DNA of 64,000 nucleotides from Alphaproteobacteria bacterium (lineage in GTDB: Bacteria > Pseudomonadota > Alphaproteobacteria > Micropepsales > Micropepsaceae): assembly GCA_028871795.1 (NCBI GenBank), contig JAGWMG010000011.1:1-64000 (forward strand), in the 5' to 3' direction. Below, one piece after another: positions 44,502 to 53,584 of the stretch. The notes beneath the pieces were generated by a model. The model searched no databases and was not told the origin of the DNA. It saw only the letters and a list, made by a program, of their open reading frames with translations. The first letter of the stretch is position 1. Each line of letters opens with the position of its first letter. A program made the position numbers and the translations under genes.

Positions 44502-46010
44502 ATGCTCGCCGATCCTTACGCACAAGGTTTGAGGTTCTCCGCTCAGGGGCAGCATACCCGGGCGATCGAGCAGTTCGAGCGCGCCCTGGCCGCCAACCCC
44601 GACGATCCGCGCACCCTTTTTGCGCTCGGCAACACGGCGCGCGCGCTCGGCATGAGCCGGCCGGCCGAGGAGTTCTATCGCCGCGTCCTCCGCGCCGAGC
44701 CGGGGCGGCTCGAAGCCGTGGTCAACCTCGCCAATCTGTTGCGCGGGCAAGGGCAATTCGCGGCAGCGGAGGCGCTGCTGCTGCCGGCCCTGGCGGAAAA
44801 CCAGCAGGCGCCGGAGCTATGGTTGACGCTGGGTTCGACCTATCGCGAGATGGGCGATACGGGCCGTGCCGCCGAACATTACCGCCAAGCCCTGCAGCAC
44901 TGGCCCGATTATGCGGCCGCGCTCGGCAATCTCGCCGACCTTTTGGCCGACGAAGGAAAAACTGGGGACGCGCTCGAACTCTACGAACGCGCCTTGAAGG
45001 CACAGCCGGACAACGCCCAGGCGCGGCTCAATCGCGCCGTGCTCCTGCTGCTGACGGGCGATCTCAAGGCTGGGTGGCGCGACTATGCCGCCCGGCTGAA
45101 GCTTCCCGGCAAGGTTCCGCTTCCCGACCACGGATTGCCCTGCTGGAACGGCGGCCCCCTCAAGCGCGTCCGCCTGCTGGTGACGGCCGAGCAGGGCGTG
45201 GGCGACCAGATCATGTTCGCGAGCATGATCCCCGATCTGGCCGGGCGCGCCGCGGCGGAAGGCGGAAGCGTCATCCTCGAATGCGAACCCAGGCTCGTCG
45301 AGCTGTTCGCGCGATCGTTCCCGTCCGTGGCCGTGCGGCCGTGGGACATCGAAACGCGCGAGGGCGCAGCGCGCACGCATTACGGCTGGCTCAAGGCGGC
45401 CGGAGGCGCCAATGCCGCCGTCGAAATGGGCACGCTGCCGCGCTTTCTGCGCAAAGCCGTCGACGATTTTCCGCCGACAAAATCCTATCTCATTCCCGAC
45501 GCGGGAGAAGCGCAGCGTTGGCGCAGATACTTCGCCGGCGCCCCGCTCATCGGCTTGTGCTGGCGCAGCGGCGCGACGGGCGGACACCGCGCATTGCAGT
45601 ATGCTCCGCTCGAACGCTGGGCGGCCTTCATCCGCGGGCTGCCCGGCACCTTGATTTGTGCGCAGTACGACGCCAACGCAGAGGAGATCGCGGCCCTCAA
45701 GACGATGAGCGGCCGCGACATCGTGGTGCCGCTGGGCCTCGACCAGAAAAACGAACTCGACCGCACTGTTGCCATGCTGTCGGTGCTCGACGCGATGGTG
45801 AGTGCGCCGACGGCGGTTTCCTGGCTGGCCGCCGCGACCGGCGTAGCGACCTGCAAGCTCCTGTACGACACGAGTTGGACGAGTTTCGGCCGGCCTTACG
45901 AACCGTTTGCGCCGTCCGCGTGTTGCATCGCGCCGCGCGTGGGCGGTGACTGGGCGGACGCCTTCGCGCAAGCGAACGCGTGGATCATGTCGCGGCTTGT
46001 TTCGCCTTGA
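44502..46010 (+). CDS. TPR protein with GT41/GT9-like C-terminus (FlbA-like)
   Basis: 502 residues. TPR units fill about 1-190 (GLRFSAQGQHTRAIEQFERA, LGSTYREMGDTGRAAEHYRQ, DALELYERALKAQPDNAQAR). The C-terminal half resembles the nucleotide-sugar-binding part of O-GlcNAc-transferase-like proteins (VRLLVTAEQGVGDQIMFASM, IPDLAGRAAAEGGSVILECE, IGLCWRSGATGGHRALQYAP). Related TPR proteins such as Caulobacter FlbA are needed for flagellin modification. It is convergent with the pseF-pseG fusion and follows a CtrA-type box. Transfer of the nonulosonate to flagellin is inferred. Confidence 0.8.
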   Translation: MLADPYAQGLRFSAQGQHTRAIEQFERALAANPDDPRTLFALGNTARALGMSRPAEEFYRRVLRAEPGRLEAVVNLANLLRGQGQFAAAEALLLPALAENQQAPELWLTLGSTYREMGDTGRAAEHYRQALQHWPDYAAALGNLADLLADEGKTGDALELYERALKAQPDNAQARLNRAVLLLLTGDLKAGWRDYAARLKLPGKVPLPDHGLPCWNGGPLKRVRLLVTAEQGVGDQIMFASMIPDLAGRAAAEGGSVILECEPRLVELFARSFPSVAVRPWDIETREGAARTHYGWLKAAGGANAAVEMGTLPRFLRKAVDDFPPTKSYLIPDAGEAQRWRRYFAGAPLIGLCWRSGATGGHRALQYAPLERWAAFIRGLPGTLICAQYDANAEEIAALKTMSGRDIVVPLGLDQKNELDRTVAMLSVLDAMVSAPTAVSWLAAATGVATCKLLYDTSWTSFGRPYEPFAPSACCIAPRVGGDWADAFAQANAWIMSRLVSP

Positions 46011-47766
46011 CCGCCTGGCGTGCGGTGAGCGCACCGGCCAAGTCGGAAGCGATGCGTGCCGCCGCGTTGCCGTCGATGGTCATCAGGCCGGCGGAGCGCA
46101 TTTCGCGGCGCCGTTCGGCGTCACCCAGCAGCGCCCACACGGTATGGGCGACGGCGTTGTCGTCCGCGTCCAGGCCAAGCGAAATCCCCATGCCGGCATG
46201 TTCGAAGGCGGAGGCCGACAGGGCATGGTCCCCGGTGGCGCAGAGATAAATCGCCGGCACGCCGCAGGCCGCCAGTTCGTAAGCCGTGACTCCGAAGGTG
46301 GCGAGTGCGAGATCGGCGCAGCCGTATTCCGTCGTCAGGCTGTCGGCGCCTTCGATGGTTTCGAAGTTGGATCTGAGCGAGACGATGGTCTGCGCGATTT
46401 TTGCGCGGTTCTCGAATCCCGGCCCGATCACGAAGCGGGCGCGGAACACCGGATCGAGCGCGGCCAACGCGCGCGCGGCACGCAAGGTCATTCCATGAGG
46501 ATCGCTGCCGCCCATCGTCACCAGCAAGGTCGGACGCGGCGAAAAGAACCGCGGCCTGGCGACCGTTTGCGGCAGGCCCAGAAGGGCCCATTCCCAACCG
46601 ATGCGCGCCGTGCAGTGCGAACCTTGCCAATCGAGTTCCGCTGCCTGCGGCACCGGCGGGTAGTAGGCAAAATCGGCGGCCAGCCGCCGCTCGGAGGCGT
46701 CGTCGACGACCACGGTCAACGGCACGTCGCGGACGAATTTCGCCAGCCCCTCGCGCGTCGGCCCGTCGCGGCAATCGAGGATGCAGATGTCGGGATGCGC
46801 CACGACGCCGGACAGGGAAGCCTGCGGCCCCGTCAGCAGCCTCGCCTCGAAACCGGCTCGGCGGATCGGCCCCAACGCCTCTTCGCTGCCGTTCACCGCG
46901 AACACCGCGCCGATGCCTTCGCGGTCGCGCAGCGCGCGCGCCAGCACGATCATGCGCTTGACGTGGCCGAAGCCGTAGCCGCCGCCGCCGTCGCAGCGGA
47001 TGAACGCGATCCCTCCTTGCGGCGCGATTTGCTTCTGGCGGACATGGGCGTTGATCTGACGCAGCGCGGGTTCGCGTTCGAGCAGCATGAGCAGATCGCC
47101 GAGCGAGGCCTCGCCGGCCTTGGCTTCCAGGCGCGCATGCACGGCCTGGACGAAGGCGAGATCGTCGGGCGTGTCGACGGTCAGCCGTCCGGCGGCGTGC
47201 GCCAATTTGGGATAAGGCTTGGCGCGAGCGACGGGCACAAAATCGGGATGCAGCTTGAAATAGCCGGTGACGTGCTCGCGCGCGACCGGATCGTCGGCGG
47301 CATCCATCATCAGCTTGTCCAAGGCGCGCCGCGTCATCGGATCGACGCCTTCGTGCGCGGTCACGGCGCCTTCCTCCAGGAGGACGTAATCGCCGCCCTG
47401 ATCGATCATCGCCGTCAGCAGATGGTCGATGAAATCCGCGTCGATGAAAGGCGCATCGCAGGACACCCGCACGATGATGTCGGCGTCGAGCAATTCGGCG
47501 GCGCGCGCGAAGCGGGCCAGCACGTCCATTTCCGGCCCGCGGACGACGCGAACGCCGTGAGTCCTGCCGAATTCCGCGATGGCGTCGTCCAGCGGATTGG
47601 TGCTGGTGGCCACCGCGATTTCCTCGATCAGGCGCGATTTCTTGAGGCGGTGCACGATGTGCCACAGCAGAGGCTCGCCGGCGATCGGCTTGAGCACCTT
47701 GCCTGGCAGGCGGGTCGAACCCATCCGCGCCTGAATCACCGCGACGATGCGCCTGGGCTCGTTCAT
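45985..47766 (-). CDS. Fused CMP-sugar synthetase (PseF/SpsF) and PseG-like hydrolase
   Basis: 593 residues from ATG 47766. Residues 1-245 are a cytidylyltransferase of SpsF/PseF type (VAVIQARMGSTRLPGKVLKP, VRVSCDAPFIDADFIDHLLT). Residues about 255-580 are PseG-like (IAFIRCDGGGGYGFGHVKRM with the glycine-rich GFGH, DICILDCRDGPT, LVTMGGSDPHGMTLRAARAL, LATFGVTAYELAACGVPAIY). PseG removes UDP from the 2,4-diamino sugar before condensation, and PseF activates the final nonulosonate with CMP, so the fusion joins two non-consecutive steps. Its start overlaps the synthase gene by 4 bases. Confidence 0.88.
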   Translation of the reverse strand: MNEPRRIVAVIQARMGSTRLPGKVLKPIAGEPLLWHIVHRLKKSRLIEEIAVATSTNPLDDAIAEFGRTHGVRVVRGPEMDVLARFARAAELLDADIIVRVSCDAPFIDADFIDHLLTAMIDQGGDYVLLEEGAVTAHEGVDPMTRRALDKLMMDAADDPVAREHVTGYFKLHPDFVPVARAKPYPKLAHAAGRLTVDTPDDLAFVQAVHARLEAKAGEASLGDLLMLLEREPALRQINAHVRQKQIAPQGGIAFIRCDGGGGYGFGHVKRMIVLARALRDREGIGAVFAVNGSEEALGPIRRAGFEARLLTGPQASLSGVVAHPDICILDCRDGPTREGLAKFVRDVPLTVVVDDASERRLAADFAYYPPVPQAAELDWQGSHCTARIGWEWALLGLPQTVARPRFFSPRPTLLVTMGGSDPHGMTLRAARALAALDPVFRARFVIGPGFENRAKIAQTIVSLRSNFETIEGADSLTTEYGCADLALATFGVTAYELAACGVPAIYLCATGDHALSASAFEHAGMGISLGLDADDNAVAHTVWALLGDAERRREMRSAGLMTIDGNAAARIASDLAGALTARQAVKAKQAAT

Positions 47767-48635
47767 GCGGCCGGCTCCCAGATCGCGCGGACGTGGCGAA
47801 GCGGGCGCATACCGTCCTGCGGATCGGCGCGCCAGTCGCGATCGGCCAGCTCCGCGGGCTGCGGCTCCTTGAAGCCCGTCCCGTCGGCCTCGAAGGCTTC
47901 GCGGACCCGCGCGATGACCGGCGCGATTTCTTCGGGCAGCCAGCAATGTCCGTCGGCATATTCGGCGCCCTTGCCGTCGAGATCGAGATGGAATTCCACC
48001 GCCGCGGCGCCCCAGCGATGGATTGCCCGTTCGATCACCGCCGGACGGCGCGTGTGATCGGACCAGCCCACCTTGCAGCCGGTGGCCTCGCGCAGGGCGG
48101 TAATGGCGGAAAGATTCGCTTCCCGCACAGGCGCCGGATAGGCGGAAACGCAGTGCAGCAGCATGATGTCGCTGGCACCGGCCTGCCGCAGCGTGGCGAC
48201 GGCTTGAAGGATTTCCTCCATCGTGGCCATGCCCGTGGACAGAACGATCGGCTTGCCGGTGGCGGCACAGGCCGCAAGCAGATCGTGAACCAAGAGTTCG
48301 TAGGACGCGATCTTGTAGAAAGCGACGTAAGGACGAAGCTCTTCCACGGCTTCCAAGTAGAAGGGTGTACAGGAAAACGCTATTCGGCGCTGTAAACAGC
48401 GTTCGGCCAACGGAACGAGATGGGCGAGCGGCAACTCCCAGTCTTTACGGGCGCGGTGCTTGGCGCTGTGGTTCAGGATCTCCGGCGCGAACATGCGGTC
48501 GATCCTGAAAAGCTGGAATTTCACCGCATCGCAGCCGGCAGCGGCCGCCGCGTCGACGAAGACCAGCGCGCGGGAAAGGTCGCGTCCATGATTGCTGGAG
48601 GCCTCGGCAATGAAGACCGGCCGTAAAGCGGACAT
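47763..48635 (-). CDS. NeuB/PseI-family nonulosonate synthase without SAF domain
   Basis: 290 residues of NeuB barrel: FIAEASSNHGRDLSRALVFV, AGCDAVKFQLFRIDRMFAPE, AFYKIASYELLVHDLL, IVLSTGMATMEEIL, GWSDHT and VEFHLDLDGKG. The enzyme condenses phosphoenolpyruvate with a 6-carbon amino sugar to a 9-carbon nonulosonic acid. Typical members have about 345 residues with a C-terminal SAF (antifreeze-like) lid, which is missing here. Together with pseB, pseC and the PseG domain, pseudaminic-type acid is the likely product. It is the first gene of a two-gene minus-strand unit. Confidence 0.88.
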   Translation of the reverse strand: MSALRPVFIAEASSNHGRDLSRALVFVDAAAAAGCDAVKFQLFRIDRMFAPEILNHSAKHRARKDWELPLAHLVPLAERCLQRRIAFSCTPFYLEAVEELRPYVAFYKIASYELLVHDLLAACAATGKPIVLSTGMATMEEILQAVATLRQAGASDIMLLHCVSAYPAPVREANLSAITALREATGCKVGWSDHTRRPAVIERAIHRWGAAAVEFHLDLDGKGAEYADGHCWLPEEIAPVIARVREAFEADGTGFKEPQPAELADRDWRADPQDGMRPLRHVRAIWEPAA

Positions 48636-48656
48636 CTTGAACGCCCGTAATTGTGC

Positions 48657-48671
48657 TTAACGGTTTCTAAA
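48657..48671. promoter_or_regulatory. CtrA-like box upstream of the glycan operon
   Basis: TTAACGGTTTCTAAA fits TTAA-N7-TTAA with one mismatch, in the 74-base gap between divergent pseI-like and methyltransferase genes. A further TTAAC lies at 48693. Confidence 0.35.
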
Positions 48672-48709
48672 GCAGCGTTGGCTAAGAGAGAGTTAACGAG
48701 GAGAATGCG

Positions 48710-49633
48710 ATGGCCATCGCCGCGAGCGAACCCGTCATTGCCTGGGGCGAGCATGAGGGGCGCCGCGTCGCCCGGGTCGACGGCTGCGACATCGTCCAAT
48801 GCGACGTCTGCGGCTTTCGCCACGTCCTGCCCCTGCCGGATGCCGTAAAGCTCGAACAGGCTTATCGCGAACTTTATTACAGCGAAGAAAAACCGGCATT
48901 CCTGGTCCATGCCGGCGAAGACCAGGATTGGGCGCAGCTGGCGCAGACCGACCGGCTGGAAATCTTCGAATCGCTTCTTGGACGTGGCCGGCTGCTCGAC
49001 ATCGGTTCGGGACCGGGATTTTTCCTCAAGGCGGCGCAGGCCCGCGGCTGGCAGGTATTGGGCGTCGAACCGTCGCGGCAAGCCGCTGCGCACGCCCGCA
49101 CCTTAGGCGTCGATGTCGTCGAAGGCTTCTTCAACGCCCAAACGGCGGGCAGTCTCGGCGTGTTCGACGTCGTCCATCTGAACAACGTCCTGGAGCATCT
49201 GCCCGATCCCATCGGAACTCTCACGCTCGCGCGGGAGGTGTTGAAACAAGGCGGGTTGATCTGTGTGGGCGTTCCCAACGATTTTTCGCCGTTCCAGATC
49301 GCCGCACGCGCCTCGCTGGGCGCGGACGAATGGTGGATCGTGCCGTCCCATCATCTCAACTATTTCGACTTCGCCTCCGCCGCCGCTCTCCTGGAACGGC
49401 TCGGTTTTCGCGTGGCGGAGCGCACCACGAGCTTTCCGATGGAACTCTTCCTGCTGATGGGCGAGGACTACACCAAGAACGGCGCTCTCGGCCGTACTTG
49501 CCACGCCAAACGCAAGCGCATCGACCAGGCGCTGGAGGCGGCGGGGCTCAAGGAGGAACGGCGCGCCTTCTATCGCGCCCTGGCGAACGCCGGGATGGGA
49601 CGCGAAGCGGTCTTGATCGCGGTCAAATCGTGA
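48710..49633 (+). CDS. Class I SAM-dependent methyltransferase
   Basis: 307 residues: an N-terminal segment with CDIVQCDVCGFRHVLPLPDA (possible zinc-binding Cys pair), then the SAM domain (RLLDIGSGPGFFLKAAQARG, VLGVEPSRQAAAHARTLGVD, VVHLNNVLEHLPDP, GGLICVGVPNDFSPFQ). It belongs to the Methyltransf_23 group often found in sugar and surface-glycan loci. GAGGAG lies 7 bases before the ATG. It opens the plus-strand glycan operon and overlaps the sulfotransferase gene by 4 bases. Confidence 0.85.
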   Translation: MAIAASEPVIAWGEHEGRRVARVDGCDIVQCDVCGFRHVLPLPDAVKLEQAYRELYYSEEKPAFLVHAGEDQDWAQLAQTDRLEIFESLLGRGRLLDIGSGPGFFLKAAQARGWQVLGVEPSRQAAAHARTLGVDVVEGFFNAQTAGSLGVFDVVHLNNVLEHLPDPIGTLTLAREVLKQGGLICVGVPNDFSPFQIAARASLGADEWWIVPSHHLNYFDFASAAALLERLGFRVAERTTSFPMELFLLMGEDYTKNGALGRTCHAKRKRIDQALEAAGLKEERRAFYRALANAGMGREAVLIAVKS

Positions 49634-50466
49634 GCCGGACGACTGAGGCCTTCTTCATCGTTTCGAGCGGGCGCTCCGGCACTGCCATGCTGCACAAGGC
49701 GTTGGCGGCCGCTCCGGACGTCGAGGCCCATCACGAATACATGGTGCATATCGTCCAGCCTTTGGCGGTACGGCGCTTTATGGGACTCGCCGACGCCGCC
49801 GAGGCGAAACGTGTGCTCGCAGGAACCCACGTTGCCGCGATCCGTTACAGCAAAATGGAGCATTGGGGCGATTCGTCGAACAAGCTCTCCTGGCTGATCC
49901 CCGAACTTGCCGAACTGCTGGCGGAGGCGAAGTTCGTCCATCTGGTGCGCGACGGACGCAAAGTCGCGAGTTCTTATCTCCACAAGCTAGGAAACGAGTG
50001 CTACGACGACCGCTCCACGGCGATCTTGCGCGCGCATGCCGACGATCCGACTGCTATGCCGGCACCCCCGCCGGAAAAGAAATATTGGTGGCCGTTGCCG
50101 CGCAAGGCCGATCCCTTGGCCGGCGTGTTTGCAGGCTACGACCAGTTCGAGCGCATCGCCTGGCATTGGTCGGAGATCAACCGCGTCATCCTGGAAGCGC
50201 TCGGGGAACTCCCGCCGCAGCGAAGCCTGTTCGTCCGCCTGGAGGATTTGCGTGCTGGCCCGAGCACGGCGCGCGCACTTTACGAATTTCTTAACCTTCC
50301 CTACCGCGACGAATATTTTGCGATGTTCGCACGGCCTCACAACGTCAACCGCCCCGAGGATAAACTCCTCGACGAAAAACAACGCATGCAGTTCGAGGCG
50401 ATCGCGGGCCGCATGCTGGCGCGGCTGGGCTACGCTTCGCGGGCGGAATACGTAGTGAATTATTAA
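49630..50466 (+). CDS. Sulfotransferase-domain protein
   Basis: 278 residues from GTG 49630. The PAPS phosphate loop FFIVSSGRSGTAMLHKAL is at the N-terminus and the 3'-phosphate motif FVHLVRDGRKVASSYLHKLG near residue 105. The C-terminal RSLFVRLEDLRAGPSTARAL and LYEFLNLPY are also typical of sulfotransferases. It would sulfate a sugar or other hydroxyl. GTGA overlap with the methyltransferase gene places it in the operon, so its acceptor is probably the glycan made there (inference). Confidence 0.85.
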   Translation: MSRTTEAFFIVSSGRSGTAMLHKALAAAPDVEAHHEYMVHIVQPLAVRRFMGLADAAEAKRVLAGTHVAAIRYSKMEHWGDSSNKLSWLIPELAELLAEAKFVHLVRDGRKVASSYLHKLGNECYDDRSTAILRAHADDPTAMPAPPPEKKYWWPLPRKADPLAGVFAGYDQFERIAWHWSEINRVILEALGELPPQRSLFVRLEDLRAGPSTARALYEFLNLPYRDEYFAMFARPHNVNRPEDKLLDEKQRMQFEAIAGRMLARLGYASRAEYVVNY

Positions 50467-50482
50467 CAGTGAACAGTCGAAG

Positions 50483-51688
50483 ATGGTTACCGGGTCGTTC
50501 CTGGACGTCTTCGACATGCCTGCGATCTGTGAACTCTGCCGCAACGATGCGCTGGAAGCGGTCTACACGCCGGAGCGCTCGCAACGATGCATTCGCGTGC
50601 ACATCTGTGCCAACTGCGGCCTGGTGCAAAGCCTGCCGCGCGCCGACCGTGCTCCGCGCAGGACCGCCGCGGTGTCGAGCGGCGCCGATTGGGGCAATGT
50701 GCGCTACGGCAAGGGATTCCGCACCCAGATCGCCGTCGACGCCGTGTTGCGCCATCGCGGTCGCGCCGATTCCATTTCGCTTCTCGACGTCGGCTCCAAC
50801 CGCGGCCGCTTCGCGCGCGCGTTTCTGGCGGAAGCGCCGAATGCCGCCGTCGTCGCCGTCGAACCGGACGAACGCGTGGCGCAGTCCTGTGCGGAGCTGG
50901 AGCGCGCCGAACTCGTGGTCGCGCGCATCGAGGACGCCGCGCTCGAAAGCGGACGTTTCGACGTCGTCCATTCCTGCCACACCATCGAGCACCTCGCCCA
51001 CCCCCGCGATGTCCTCGCCGATCATTGGCGCTGCCTGAAGGCCGGCGGACTTCTGGTTCTCGATGCTCCGAACATCGCCCTGATCGGGGCCGACGACATC
51101 GTCGAGGAATGGTTCATCGACAAGCATCTCACGCACTTCTCCGAGCGCACGCTCGTGCGCATGGTGGAGGCGGCCGGCTTCAAGATCATCGAGAAGCCTG
51201 ACAAGACCGATCCGGAAAACCTCTTCCTGGTCGCGGAAAAATCCGCCGCTGCGGCCGATAGAGTTGCGGGCGATTGGGAAGAAGTCGAAGAGGCGCACGC
51301 CCTGATCGCGGATTACCTCGCCGCGCGGGCGCGCAACCTCATCGCCCTTGGCGCCGTCGCCGCCGAACTGACGGCTTTGGCGCCGAGGGGCGTGGCGATA
51401 TGGGGCGCCGGGCGGATTTTCGACACCCTGGTCGTGCACGGCGGCTTCGACACCAAGGCGCTGCGGCTCCTGATCGACACGCATTTGAGAGAGCATGTCG
51501 GCGAACGGCACGGCTGCGCGCTTACCGGTCCCGAGGCCCTGACGGATGCCCGCCCCGGCGTGATCGTCGTCATGTCGCGGGGGTTCGCGGGCGAAATCGC
51601 AGCGGAAGCCCGCAGGTTCGCGCCTACCGCGGAAATCCTTCTCTACACCGATCTGCTCAGCCGCGCGCGCACGCGCCTGGCTGCTTGA
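50483..51688 (+). CDS. C-methyltransferase-like protein with N-terminal zinc motif
   Basis: 401 residues (ATG 50483; ATG 50516 also possible). An N-terminal CELCRN ... CANCGLVQSL motif is followed by a SAM domain (SLLDVGSNRGRFARAFLAEA, VVHSCHTIEHLAHPRDV) and a C-terminal domain (VAIWGAGRIFDTLVVHGGFD) of the Methyltransf_13/14 type. This three-part layout is that of NDP-hexose C-methyltransferases. The C-terminal domain may bind the product or remove the epimerised form. It lies 16 bases after the sulfotransferase gene. Confidence 0.85.
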   Translation: MVTGSFLDVFDMPAICELCRNDALEAVYTPERSQRCIRVHICANCGLVQSLPRADRAPRRTAAVSSGADWGNVRYGKGFRTQIAVDAVLRHRGRADSISLLDVGSNRGRFARAFLAEAPNAAVVAVEPDERVAQSCAELERAELVVARIEDAALESGRFDVVHSCHTIEHLAHPRDVLADHWRCLKAGGLLVLDAPNIALIGADDIVEEWFIDKHLTHFSERTLVRMVEAAGFKIIEKPDKTDPENLFLVAEKSAAAADRVAGDWEEVEEAHALIADYLAARARNLIALGAVAAELTALAPRGVAIWGAGRIFDTLVVHGGFDTKALRLLIDTHLREHVGERHGCALTGPEALTDARPGVIVVMSRGFAGEIAAEARRFAPTAEILLYTDLLSRARTRLAA

Positions 51689-51699
51689 GGGGAGTCGTT

Positions 51700-52608
51700 A
51701 TGACGAGTGCAAAAATCACAGTCCGAAACGGCGCGATCCCGGCGGACGCGCCAGACACCGACATCGAGGTCCAGATCGCCGACGCCGCCCGCTTCGTCCG
51801 GCGCCACACCATCGCGTCCATTTTCCGAGCCGGCTCCGGCCATCCCGGGGGAGCGCTTTCCTGCGCCGACATCCTGGCGTGCCTGTTCGGCGCCGAATTG
51901 AATGTCTGGCCGTCTGGAACGGATGAACGCCTGCGGGACCGGTTCGTTCTTTCGAAGGGCCATGCCTGCCCCGCGCTTTATGCCATCGGCGCCTATCATG
52001 GGTTCTGCGACAAAACCGCAGCGCTGGCGCTAAGGAAACTCGGCAGCCCGTTCCAGGGCCATCCCCATGTGCGCGATCTGCCCTGGGTCGAGACCAGCAC
52101 GGGCTCGCTCGGCCAGGGTTTCTCCGTCGCGCTCGGCATGGCGATGGGCATGAAGCTGCAGAAGATGCCTTCGCGCACCTACGTCGTGCTCGGCGACGGC
52201 GAACTGCAGGAAGGCGAGGTCTGGGAAGCCGCGATGTGCGCGGCGCATCACAAGCTCGACAATCTCTGCGCCATCGTCGACTACAACAAGCTGCAGAGCG
52301 ACGCCTCCAACGACGTCATCATGCGGATCGAGCCGCTGGCGGACAAATGGCGCGCCTTCGGCTGGACCGTCTTCGAGATCGACGGCCACAACATTCCCGA
52401 AATTCTTTCGACACTGCATCTGGCAGCGTCCACCCATAACCATCCCTCGGTCCTCATCGCCCACACCGTGAAAGGCAAAGGCGTGCCTTACATGGAAAAT
52501 GGACCGGCCTGGCACGGCAGCGTCAAGCTCACGCGCCAGCAGGCCGAAGAGGCACTCGCCGCGTTGGGTGCGGACCGGCAGGAAATCATGGAGCTTCTCG
52601 ATGTTTGA
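51700..52608 (+). CDS. Transketolase, N-terminal (ThDP) subunit
   Basis: 302 residues from ATG 51700 (GAGGGGAG upstream). Features are IFRAGSGHPGGALSCADILA, LSKGHACPALYAIGAYHGF, GSLGQGFSVALGMAMG and the ThDP-Mg motif VVLGDGELQEGEVWEAAMCA with DYNKLQSD. This is the alpha half of a split transketolase; the beta half follows with an 8-base overlap. Split enzymes often serve dedicated sugar pathways, moving a two-carbon ketol unit. Its place in the glycan operon suggests a role in making an unusual sugar. Confidence 0.93.
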   Translation: MTSAKITVRNGAIPADAPDTDIEVQIADAARFVRRHTIASIFRAGSGHPGGALSCADILACLFGAELNVWPSGTDERLRDRFVLSKGHACPALYAIGAYHGFCDKTAALALRKLGSPFQGHPHVRDLPWVETSTGSLGQGFSVALGMAMGMKLQKMPSRTYVVLGDGELQEGEVWEAAMCAAHHKLDNLCAIVDYNKLQSDASNDVIMRIEPLADKWRAFGWTVFEIDGHNIPEILSTLHLAASTHNHPSVLIAHTVKGKGVPYMENGPAWHGSVKLTRQQAEEALAALGADRQEIMELLDV

Positions 52609-53584
52609 CAACAACGTTTCCGCTCCCGCTCTCATCGGCACCTCCGGCGATTCGCTGCGCGAAGCCTTCGGCAAGGCGCTCGCCGCCATCGCCGACGAGT
52701 TTCCCAAGCTGGTCGTGCTCGACGCTGACGTCGCCGGCGGCACCGGCGTCCACCATTTCCGCAAGGCGCATCCAGAGCGCCTGATCCAGTTCGGCATCGC
52801 CGAGCAGAACATGATGGCGGCGGCCGGCGGCCTGGCCGCGGTGGGCATGCTGCCCGTGGTCACCGGCTTCGCCGTGTTCCTGTCGCGCGCCTTCGAGCAG
52901 GCCAGGCTTTCGATCAGCTACTGCAAACGCAATGCGAAGATCGTGGCCAGCCATCCCGGCCTCGACGTCGGCCCCGACGGTGGCTCGGCGCAGGCGCTCG
53001 AGGACATCGCGGCGTTCCGCGCCATCCCTGGCATGACCGTGATCTCGCCCGCCGATCCCTACGAGACCGCGCTGGCGACGCGCGCGATCCTGGAATTCGA
53101 AGGGCCGGTCTACATGCGCACCGGCCGCAGCGCTGCCAGACGACTGTTCGGCGACGACCATGTCTTCGAGATCGGCAAAGGCGAAATCATCCGCCACGGA
53201 CACGATGTGACGCTGGTGGCCTGCGGCGTCGAAGTCGCCCGCGCCCTGGACGCGGCCGATCTTCTCATCGACGCGGGCATCTCCGCGCGCGTCGTCAACA
53301 TGGCGACGATCAAGCCGATCGACATCGAACTCCTGGCGCGCTGCGCCAGGGAGACCGGCGCCATCGTGACGGCGGAAGACCACAACATCCATGGCGGCCT
53401 GGGCAGCGCCGTGGCCGAAGCCGTGGCCAAGGTCCATCCCTGCCCGATCGAGTTCGTGGGCGTGAACGACACCTTCGGCACCTCCGGCGAACCGGACGAA
53501 TTGGCCGATCATTTCGCCATCACGGCGCCGTTCATCGCCAAGTCCGCCGAACGCGCCGTCGCGCGCAAGCGGGGCCTGCAATGA
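52601..53584 (+). CDS. Transketolase, C-terminal subunit
   Basis: 327 residues: the pyrimidine-binding domain (PKLVVLDADVAGGTGVHHFR, IQFGIAEQNMMAAAGGLAAV with the catalytic Glu) and the C-terminal domain (YMRTGRSAARRLFGDDHVFE, TAEDHNIHGGLGSAVAEAVA). It completes the split transketolase with the preceding gene. Its stop overlaps the SDR start by 4 bases. The total operon spacing is tight from 48710 onward, which supports one pathway. Confidence 0.93.
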   Translation: MFDNNVSAPALIGTSGDSLREAFGKALAAIADEFPKLVVLDADVAGGTGVHHFRKAHPERLIQFGIAEQNMMAAAGGLAAVGMLPVVTGFAVFLSRAFEQARLSISYCKRNAKIVASHPGLDVGPDGGSAQALEDIAAFRAIPGMTVISPADPYETALATRAILEFEGPVYMRTGRSAARRLFGDDHVFEIGKGEIIRHGHDVTLVACGVEVARALDAADLLIDAGISARVVNMATIKPIDIELLARCARETGAIVTAEDHNIHGGLGSAVAEAVAKVHPCPIEFVGVNDTFGTSGEPDELADHFAITAPFIAKSAERAVARKRGLQ

